From NCBI GenBank assembly GCA_030688605.1, contig JAUYJB010000024.1, positions 1-35,912 on the forward strand: a stretch of 35,912 nt of DNA, given 5' to 3'. The notes beneath the pieces were generated by a model. It was not told the DNA's origin. It worked only from the letters and a program-made list of their open reading frames with translations, and searched no databases. The DNA comes from Hyphomicrobiales bacterium. GTDB lineage: Bacteria > Pseudomonadota > Alphaproteobacteria > Rhizobiales > NORP267. This document shows, one piece after another, positions 1 through 5,563 of this stretch. The position numbers and the translations under genes are program-made. How positions within the stretch are numbered: the stretch's first letter is position 1; every line of letters begins with the position of its first letter.

Positions 1-45
1 CCCTTACTGGGGGAGGGAACAAGTCATTGATGCGCTGCGATCATT

Positions 46-66
46 CCTCCCCCTGAAAGGGGGAGG
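46..66. repeat. GC-rich palindromic repeat (REP-like)
   Basis: CCTCCCCC and GGGGGAGG form a perfect 8-bp stem around TGAAA, followed by GGTGGGGGT at 71-79. Bases 1-17 carry a related G-rich fragment (CTGGGGGAGGG), so two degenerate units may lie here. Dispersed intergenic repeats of this type are common in Rhizobiales genomes; that is recalled, not checked. It lies just past the stop of the secreted-protein gene at 115 and could act as its transcript end, but there is no T-run. Confidence 0.55.
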
Positions 67-114
67 CCAGGTGGGGGTCAAAGCTGCGGTGCTTCGATCT
101 GAAGGGATTCTGCT

Positions 115-594
115 CTAATGGTTGCTCATGCCTTCCAGGACATCGGAAAGGCTGGGCTCGTTGCCGCCGCCCCCCGTTGCCGCAGGGTCGCCCGACGGGA
201 GGGTCGAAAAACTGGTGCCGCCCGTCGCCGTCTGCGACTGGGCCGACTGACCGCCGGCGCTGGTCTGCCCGAGGTTGATGCTCGCAGTGGCATTTTCCTC
301 GAGAATGATGCAGGTGTAGTTCGCCGTCGCAGCCGCGGTGCCGCCGCTGCCGCCGCAGAAGCTGCCCTCGGCTCCGCTGCCGCCCGCGGCGCTGCTCGCC
401 GAACTCGACGAGGAGCTGCTTTGCTTGCTTTCGATCAGGGCCGCGATGCTGGCGCGGCTCGCCCCCTGGCTGAAGCCCCAGGGGCTGTTGCCCATCAGCG
501 CGCCTTGCGCGGCGGCGGGCGTGGGCGTCACGAGGCCGAGAACGCCGGCGCCCAAGAGCCCGGCGAGGACCGCTAACTTGCTGAGTGGCGTCAT
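115..594 (-). CDS. Ser/Gly-rich secreted protein of CsgG-type locus
   Basis: A 159-residue exported protein. Residues 1-30 are a signal peptide ending in PAAAQ. The mature start holds MGNSPWGF (34-41) and an Arg-Ala-Ser-Ile stretch (47-50), matching a motif in the secreted protein at 3837. Then come a Ser tract (about 58-68), a Gly-rich segment with two cysteines, and a stretch of alternating small and Gln/Asn residues (ATASINLGQ, then QSAQSQ) that resembles curlin-type repeats. It is the third gene after a CsgG-type pore, 63 nt behind its neighbour, with a good ribosome binding site (AAAGGAG). I infer an exported surface or fibre component. Similarity to HfaA-like holdfast anchor proteins is possible but not demonstrable from sequence alone. 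Confidence 0.75.
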   Translation of the reverse strand: MTPLSKLAVLAGLLGAGVLGLVTPTPAAAQGALMGNSPWGFSQGASRASIAALIESKQSSSSSSSASSAAGGSGAEGSFCGGSGGTAAATANYTCIILEENATASINLGQTSAGGQSAQSQTATGGTSFSTLPSGDPAATGGGGNEPSLSDVLEGMSNH

Positions 595-657
595 CTGGTT
601 GCTCCTTTACGAAAATGGGGGGAGGCGGTTTCCCGCCTCCCCAAGGTGGGTGAGAAA

Positions 658-1764
658 TTAATCCGGGAGGATCTCAGGCGGCGGCCCAACCCGGATGTTC
701 AGGTTGTTGCCCACCGCCGTCGCCACGTTGGAGACGATCGGCTTGATCAGCAGGCCTTCTTCGCAAGCACCGCCGAAGCAGTTTTCGCCGAAGTTGGCAT
801 AGTTCTCGATCGTGATGTCGGTTGCCGACGCGGTCGCCGAAACGTCCGCGATGGCCACCTGCGTCAGGTCGGCGAGAAAGTACTGGTTCTCTTCATTATC
901 CGACTCGACCGTGTAGGACGCATTGTTGCCGACCGCCGTCGCGGCGTTCTCCACATAGGCCTGCAAGATGCCCGACACGGTGGCCGTCGCCGAGATCTGG
1001 GCGGACCCGATGAAGCCGGTGGCCGCCCCGAGTATGGTCAGAGCCGCAATGTCGGTGTGGACATTGATGCCATCGAACTCGTCGTCGACCTCCGTGAGCA
1101 ACACGGCCCCGATCAGGAAAGCCAACGCATTGGGATCTTCACCCGCGCCATCGACGGGAGTGATGTGTCCGCCCAGGATCTGCGCGTCGTGCAGTTCCAT
1201 CGGCACATTGGCCCAGATCTGCTGGTTGTTGCCCACCGCCGTGGCGATGTTCACCACCTTCGGCAGGTCGAAGGCGTCGAGCACGCCATCTTCGCCCAGC
1301 GTACCAAAGACGCGGATGGACGGCGTGAGCTCATCAGCGCCTTCATCTACCGTGCCGCCCAAGATCTCCAGGCTCACCCCGTTCTGCTCGAACGGGCCGG
1401 CCGGGTCGATCGCGTCAGGATCAGCCGTGTCGTCGTAAGTGAGAACACCAAGCTCTCCCTCTTCGAAAACGAAGGTTTCGTCGAAGTCACCGCTGAAGCC
1501 ACCCCCAGCCGGCGGAATGTTCTCGATGTCCGTCATGGTCGCCGTGGCGGTCACGTCGCCGAAGAACATCTGCAGCTTTTGCATCTCGACGAAACCGGTC
1601 GGCGACTGTTCCTTGGTGATGGTCACGTTGATGGTGATGAGTTCATCGACCCTCTTGAACCATTCCCAATCGACCACGTCAAAGGCCGAAGCCCCCGGCG
1701 CCGTTGCCCCCATCAGCGCAGCCGCGGCTGTCGCCGAGAGGAGCGCGTTTCTACATCTGTACAT
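658..1764 (-). CDS. Secreted repeat protein with ATAVGNN motifs
   Basis: A 368-residue acidic exported protein with a signal peptide at about 1-27 (ends GASA). The motif ATAVGNN occurs three times (174-180, 275-281, 348-354), each preceded by Asn plus a small residue. A second motif, [VI][ST]ATA followed by a beta-like stretch, appears near 71, 257 and 308. This two-part periodicity suggests a beta-solenoid or amyloid-like fold such as curlin. The start ATG overlaps the stop of the CsgG-type gene (TAATG) behind a strong GAAGGAG site, so translation is coupled. The role is probably cargo or an anchor for that pore. By position it could correspond to HfaD of the Caulobacter holdfast anchor, but I cannot confirm homology. 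The two cysteines near 329 and 334 could form a disulphide. Confidence 0.8.
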   Translation of the reverse strand: MYRCRNALLSATAAAALMGATAPGASAFDVVDWEWFKRVDELITINVTITKEQSPTGFVEMQKLQMFFGDVTATATMTDIENIPPAGGGFSGDFDETFVFEEGELGVLTYDDTADPDAIDPAGPFEQNGVSLEILGGTVDEGADELTPSIRVFGTLGEDGVLDAFDLPKVVNIATAVGNNQQIWANVPMELHDAQILGGHITPVDGAGEDPNALAFLIGAVLLTEVDDEFDGINVHTDIAALTILGAATGFIGSAQISATATVSGILQAYVENAATAVGNNASYTVESDNEENQYFLADLTQVAIADVSATASATDITIENYANFGENCFGGACEEGLLIKPIVSNVATAVGNNLNIRVGPPPEILPD

Positions 1765-2621
1765 TATTTCGCTCCTTCTTCAGTATTGGGCTGCAGCTTC
1801 AGGTACGATGCCATGAACCTGTTCTCCACGAGGGCGCAGCCCTCCTCCTTCGGGAGACCAAGGAAATCCGTCATGATCTGGTAAACGGCCATTTCGGCGA
1901 CGGATCGCACGCCAAGTTGCAGCGGCTCGTTGCGAACCGCACCGGCATCGAACTCGATGAGGGTGTTGCCAAAGAAGCGGAACACGTTGGCTTCAACCTC
2001 GTATCCGTAAATCTGTTTCTGCAGGCTGGAGACGTAGCGGATCTGGAAATTGCGCGCGTCGATCACGCGCAGGTCCATCGCCACGTTGATGACGACCGTG
2101 CGCATGCCGCCACCCGTGCCCTGGATGAAAAGCTGCGCGCCGCCCGACACGATGTTGTGGTTCAGCTCGGTCAGGGCGCCGACGAGGATGAAGTCGCTGG
2201 CCGGCAGCCGGCCATAGGCGCTCTCGGGGCGCGACAGCTTTTTCTGCTCGGCGAGCTTCACCTCGGCCAGCGGAATGCGCAGGTCGAGCCGCTCCACCAA
2301 GGATGCCTTGCGCGTCTTATAGAGCGCGCTGATGACCATCTCCGAGACCCCCTGGCTGAGCGCGCGGGAGTTGTTCTCGGGGTCGATCTGGCCGGTCTTG
2401 TCGGCGATCTCGCCGACCGAGAACACCGGCAGGCGCGCCGATTTGACGCCCATGCCGGCGAGCGACGCCAGGCACTGGCTGTAGGGCGTGTCGTTGTCGG
2501 TCACCGCATAGCTGTAGGCCGGCTTGACGCCCGGCGAATCGATGCTCGGAGGAATAGCCGCGCAGCCCGTCAATCCCACCATGCCCGCTGCTAGAAGGGC
2601 TTTATAAAGGGACTTATGCAT
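1764..2621 (-). CDS. CsgG/HfaB-family outer-membrane secretion lipoprotein
   Basis: A 285-residue lipoprotein with lipobox LTGC (17-20). The body follows CsgG. TGQ lies near residue 76. A VxGALTELNHN stretch, a Gly-rich SGGAQ segment, INVAMDLRVIDA, YGYEVEANVFRFF and RNEPLQLGVRSVAEMAVY match CsgG blocks in order, including YEVQAGVFRF and SNEPVMLC of the E. coli protein. Length is normal (about 277 in E. coli). CsgG forms a nonameric outer-membrane channel for curli subunits; HfaB is the related protein for Caulobacter holdfast anchoring. The constriction-loop region is shorter and lacks the aromatic residues of E. coli CsgG. This is the first gene of a three-gene operon and is preceded by an AT-rich regulatory region with a hairpin leader. 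The family call is firm; HfaB versus CsgG subgroup is open. Confidence 0.93.
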   Translation of the reverse strand: MHKSLYKALLAAGMVGLTGCAAIPPSIDSPGVKPAYSYAVTDNDTPYSQCLASLAGMGVKSARLPVFSVGEIADKTGQIDPENNSRALSQGVSEMVISALYKTRKASLVERLDLRIPLAEVKLAEQKKLSRPESAYGRLPASDFILVGALTELNHNIVSGGAQLFIQGTGGGMRTVVINVAMDLRVIDARNFQIRYVSSLQKQIYGYEVEANVFRFFGNTLIEFDAGAVRNEPLQLGVRSVAEMAVYQIMTDFLGLPKEEGCALVENRFMASYLKLQPNTEEGAK

Positions 2622-2653
2622 TCGCCTGAAATCCCTGTTTGATTGTCACTTTC

Positions 2654-2673
2654 CCGCTTGGCAGCCCAAGCGG
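2654..2673. promoter_or_regulatory. Perfect hairpin upstream of CsgG-type gene
   Basis: CCGCTTGG and CCAAGCGG form a perfect 8-bp stem with a CAGC loop, 33 bp upstream of the start codon on the minus strand. If transcription starts further upstream in the AT-rich block, this would be a 5'-leader hairpin able to affect translation or stability. Otherwise it could be an operator. There is no T-run, so it is not a classical terminator. Confidence 0.45.
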
Positions 2674-2755
2674 CGAATCACGGCAATTATAGGCGGGCAC
2701 GAAGGAGTGTAATACGGAAATAAAGAGTAGTATAGATATCCATTATGTGTACCTG

Positions 2756-2801
2756 ACTATTTAGTATTACGACCTTGTGACCAAGAACTATCATTTAGTA
2801 T
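2756..2801. promoter_or_regulatory. Paired operator-like repeats
   Basis: ACTATTTAGTAT (2756-2767) and ACTATCATTTAGTAT (2787-2801) repeat the half-sites ACTA/TAGT as inverted pairs, with the TTAGTAT halves 34 bp apart (about three helical turns). A further TAGTAT lies at 2728-2733. The arrangement suits cooperative binding of a dimeric regulator between the divergent genes. The binder is unknown; the two LuxR-type regulators are the obvious candidates. Confidence 0.4.
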
Positions 2802-3035
2802 CAATAAAAATATAAGGGATTACCCTCAAATAGACTATGCCTCATTCATTTGATGCCCTTAAAAAACTCTTTTAGGTCAAATATGATGAGGCGATCTTGG
2901 TTCTGATTCGTCTTGCTGCTGGCCTACAGGTGGACGTACGCCGCACCGCGTGTGTCAGCGTTTTGTCGGGGCGGCGGCAGTCGACGAAGGACAAGGCGGC
3001 AGAAGATGAAAGACAAATAGAGCGAGCACATCGAG

Positions 3036-3716
3036 ATGTTTCGCCGAATGGAAGATTTGCCGGATATCAACACCGTTGGCATCGCCATGGAGGACGCATC
3101 GCTGATCCACACCGTGGCGCGCATTCTGAGGATCATGGGCCGCTACGAGGTCGTTGTTTTCGACGACCGCGACGTGAGCCGCGGCTCTTGGCCGGATCTC
3201 GGCTACGCGGCGGTCGTCGCCAGCCCGCGGGCGTTTCAGAAACGGCGGACATTGAACGGTTTCGATCGGTCAAGGGATCCGGCAACGGCGCCGGTGATCC
3301 TGGCGGTTCAGCGCGAGTCGTTTTGCTGCCATCGCAGCAAACTGGCGGCCGCGGACGCATTCGTTCTGACCGACGAGACCTTGCTGAGGCTGCCGAGCCT
3401 GGTGCCGTTGAGCGCGCACGGGCTCAGCGTCATGCCGCGAATGAGCGTTGCCGAAAGCCGAAAGGGGTTGGATCCGCGCCTGTCCCGCCTGAACAGCCTT
3501 TCGAGCCGCGACCTGCAGGTCCTGGCCGAGCTGGGCCGAGGGCGCAGCAATCAGGTCATCGCGGACCAGCTGGGAATAAGCATTGCGATGACCAAGGTGC
3601 ATGTGCGCCGCATCGTCGAAAAGCTCGGCTCGCGAAACCGGACCGACGCGGCGGTGTTTGCCGCGACACTGGAGTTTCCCAGGCCCACCGCCGATACCCA
3701 ATTAGCCATCGACTAG
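3036..3716 (+). CDS. LuxR-type regulator with degenerate receiver domain
   Basis: A 226-residue regulator. Residues 153-211 are a LuxR/GerE helix-turn-helix: LSSRDLQVLAELGRG, then SNQVIADQLGIS and TKVHVRRIVEKLG. Residues 10-135 have receiver-like alternation, but the expected phospho-acceptor strand reads VVASPR with no Asp, so phosphorylation control is unlikely. CsgD, the E. coli curli regulator, is also a LuxR protein with an atypical receiver. The gene is divergent from the CsgG-type operon and about 120 bp upstream of a co-oriented secreted-protein gene, so local control is a reasonable inference. No strong ribosome binding site precedes the ATG; an alternative ATG lies at 3048. Confidence 0.85.
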   Translation: MFRRMEDLPDINTVGIAMEDASLIHTVARILRIMGRYEVVVFDDRDVSRGSWPDLGYAAVVASPRAFQKRRTLNGFDRSRDPATAPVILAVQRESFCCHRSKLAAADAFVLTDETLLRLPSLVPLSAHGLSVMPRMSVAESRKGLDPRLSRLNSLSSRDLQVLAELGRGRSNQVIADQLGISIAMTKVHVRRIVEKLGSRNRTDAAVFAATLEFPRPTADTQLAID

Positions 3717-3720
3717 ACAA

Positions 3721-3729
3721 AAAGGAGGT
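3721..3729 (+). promoter_or_regulatory. Strong Shine-Dalgarno without a standard start
   Basis: AAAGGAGGT is a near-full match to the 16S anti-SD, four bases after the regulator stop codon. No ATG, GTG or TTG follows at normal distance. The codon there is ATA (3734), opening seven codons to a TAA at 3757. It could be a remnant of a lost gene, a non-standard leader peptide, or chance. Confidence 0.35.
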
Positions 3730-3836
3730 AAGGATACCGCTTTCTATTGAAGATTAACCCATCTGAAAGCAGGATCACCAATGAATGCCGGCTGCGGCGA
3801 CCCCGCCGCTTGCGGTAGCGTTTGGAGATTCGCGTC

Positions 3837-4343
3837 ATGCACAGATGGACCAAGCTCCTCCTGGCCGGAGGGCTCGTGATTGCCGGCCTGCTTCCGACCG
3901 TTGCCGAGGCACAGATGGGAAGCAGGCCGTTTGCTTTCCGCAACTCGGAGGGCAGCGTCGGAATAAGCACCGCCGGCCGGCAGGCCATCATCGACAGGAA
4001 ACTGTTCGGGCTGACGCCGGACGTGCTGCTGAGGGACCTCGATGGGAGCCTCTTGAGCGTGCGGCGCGGGCCGGGACATTCCGCCATCGTCACCGACGCC
4101 GCCGGAGCGATCCTGCCCGGCTATCGCGGGCGCGGCCTCGATGACGGTTCCGCATCGGGCGTCTTCAATGCCTATTTTCTCGGCAGCAGCGACGGGTCCT
4201 ACCCGCAATATCTCGAGACCTCGGCAACGCGCGTCGCCATAGATAGCTGGACCAGCAGCGTCATCTACGGCCAGCCGACCAGCCTCGGCAATGGCTCCAT
4301 CGATCAATGGACCACCATGGTTTATCTGATGAACGGCAACTGA
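3837..4343 (+). CDS. Small secreted protein sharing MGxxP[FW][AG]F motif
   Basis: A 168-residue exported protein. The signal peptide (1-26) ends AEAQ, and the mature protein opens with MGSRPFAF (27-34) and Arg-Gln-Ala-Ile (48-51), matching the secreted protein at 115-594. The C-terminus contains TSLGNGS followed by alternating hydrophobic and polar residues (DQWTTMVYLMN), comparable to the VGNN motif of the 368-residue neighbour and to curlin-like strands. The ATG at 3837 has TGGAG nine bases upstream and is preferred over an in-frame TTG at 3822. A strong terminator follows. It lies downstream of a LuxR-type regulator on the same strand. I infer a surface component or CsgG-pore cargo. HfaA-like is possible; no catalytic motif is visible. 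Confidence 0.78.
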   Translation: MHRWTKLLLAGGLVIAGLLPTVAEAQMGSRPFAFRNSEGSVGISTAGRQAIIDRKLFGLTPDVLLRDLDGSLLSVRRGPGHSAIVTDAAGAILPGYRGRGLDDGSASGVFNAYFLGSSDGSYPQYLETSATRVAIDSWTSSVIYGQPTSLGNGSIDQWTTMVYLMNGN

Positions 4344-4360
4344 GATCGCACGCAAAATGG

Positions 4361-4400
4361 TCAGACCGCCCGGGCCAAGCCGGGCGGTCTGAACTTTTTT
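4361..4400 (+). terminator. Rho-independent terminator, probably bidirectional
   Basis: TCAGACCGCCCGG (4361-4373) pairs perfectly over 13 bp with CCGGGCGGTCTGA (4380-4392) around a six-base loop. Six Ts (4395-4400) follow on the plus strand. On the minus strand the stem is followed by CCATTTTG, so it can also end the convergent regulator transcript (stop at 4408). Confidence 0.9.
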
Positions 4401-4407
4401 AACGCCC

Positions 4408-5100
4408 CTATGCCGCCGAGCGGGGAGTTTCCGACCTGGCCTTGGCGGTCAGCGCTTCGGGCAGAATGGCCAGCCCGTTGTGAACCGCCCAGATCGCGAC
4501 CTGGGTCCGGTTCGCCACGCCCAGCTTCTTCAAAATCGTCTTGACGTGCACCTTCACCGTCGCCTCGGTTATCAACAGCTCATTCGCGATAACCTTGTTG
4601 GGCAGGCCTTCGGTCAGGTGTCGAACGATCTCCAGCTCGCGTTCCGACAGGTGCCCGTCCGCGGGCAAACGGTGATTGGGACGAGGCATGGCCCAGTTCT
4701 TGCCGCAGAGCAGAACCGCAAGCCGGCTCGGAAACACTTTCTCGCCCAACATCACCAAAGCCAGCGATTCCAGCAGCGCTTCGGGCGAGATTTCCTCGAG
4801 AAGGTAACCGTCCACCCCGGCGGCGAAGCTCAATGCAAGCTGATCCGTCTCCATTGATTCGGCCAGGAGGACGACCCGGCGGCCGTGGGCGGACTGCTTC
4901 AGGATTGCAATATCGTCCTCGATCTCACGGATATCGTTCGGTTTGTCGATTAGGAAAAGTCCCTCATCCCATGACAAATCGTGCGATTCGCGAACCGTAT
5001 CCTTCTCTTCGGCGACCTCGAAAGGCGTGTGCATAAACAGCCTTTTCAGACCGGCCTTGAACAAATTGCTTTGTCCTATGAGGCATGTACGTGTCCGCAT
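4408..5100 (-). CDS. LuxR-type response-regulator-like protein
   Basis: A 230-residue NarL/FixJ-type protein. Residues 4-115 resemble a receiver: a possible phospho-acceptor Asp52 sits in LFLIDKP, but the conserved Lys of the GYLLK motif is Glu102 (GYLLEE) and the N-terminal acidic pair is missing, so signalling by phosphate is doubtful. Residues 151-207 are a canonical LuxR helix-turn-helix (LSERELEIVRHL, NKVIANELLITEATVKVH, LKKLGVANRTQ). Start ATG at 5100 follows GGTGAGG; an in-frame GTG at 5115 would add five residues. It is convergent with the secreted protein at 3837. Together with the regulator at 3036 it brackets that gene, and it may belong to the control of the secretion locus. Confidence 0.88.
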   Translation of the reverse strand: MRTRTCLIGQSNLFKAGLKRLFMHTPFEVAEEKDTVRESHDLSWDEGLFLIDKPNDIREIEDDIAILKQSAHGRRVVLLAESMETDQLALSFAAGVDGYLLEEISPEALLESLALVMLGEKVFPSRLAVLLCGKNWAMPRPNHRLPADGHLSERELEIVRHLTEGLPNKVIANELLITEATVKVHVKTILKKLGVANRTQVAIWAVHNGLAILPEALTAKARSETPRSAA

Positions 5101-5563
5101 GTTCCTCACCCCCACCCCTGTTTTTTGGACAATTCATTGCCTCGTACCCTGCACCTCGCCGCTGATTCTCATGCTATGCAAGGGCGCGTGCCTTGAAAAG
5201 GTCTTATTTTCAGTTCGTCCGCTAATGAACCCAATGTGTTGCAGAAGCGTGACAGTACTTAACAAGAGTTTGAGGATATCTAAATATCCTATTGATCCGT
5301 AAAGATAATGGCCCGTTGAGGCCCATTCGCGCGAGTGCTCTTCCGCGGTCCAACTAAGACTTCATGGGTAATACTTGATCGCTAAGAGCGCACCGGGCTC
5401 CGCGCGACCCGGCAGAATCGATGCGGGTGCGGCGGTCCAAGACGGCTGCGGCCCGAACAGAGCGCAAGGTTGATTCGGCGATGGGCGGCAAACGCAAGAT
5501 GGGGAGGCCGATCGCCCCGGCTTGGACCTATCGCGGCCGAGCACGCGCCTCGAACGTCCGCCC
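5101..5563. other. Noncoding region upstream of regulator
   Basis: A 463-bp gap between the start of the LuxR-type regulator and the end of glpD, both on the minus strand. The half nearest the regulator (about 5101-5400) is relatively AT-rich and holds one clear dyad (5273-5290). I see no credible gene; the short ORFs lack starts with binding sites and family signatures. Confidence 0.55.
5273..5290. promoter_or_regulatory. Perfect dyad upstream of LuxR-type gene
   Basis: AGGATAT and ATATCCT form a perfect 7-bp inverted repeat around CTAA, about 175 bp upstream of the regulator start. The half-site GGATATCTA recurs on the opposite strand at 2733-2741 in the divergent region of the CsgG-type operon, suggesting a shared binding protein. 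Confidence 0.4.

Larger units (their letters stand above)
2622..3035. other. AT-rich divergent regulatory region
   Basis: This 414-bp gap lies between the divergent CsgG-type operon and a LuxR-type regulator. Bases about 2690-2885 are strikingly AT-rich against a GC-rich genome, as expected for a regulated promoter region. It holds a hairpin near the operon start, two ACTAT...TTAGTAT repeats and an AGGG-ATTA-CCCT dyad at 2815-2826. I see no credible coding region in it. Confidence 0.6.

Noticed and set aside
646..1884. A 412-residue plus-strand open frame
   Set aside because: Antisense to the repeat protein, whose signal peptide, motif repeats and coupled start are clear.
2815..2826. AGGG-ATTA-CCCT as a terminator
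   Set aside because: A 4-bp stem with no T-run is too weak; kept only as a possible operator dyad.
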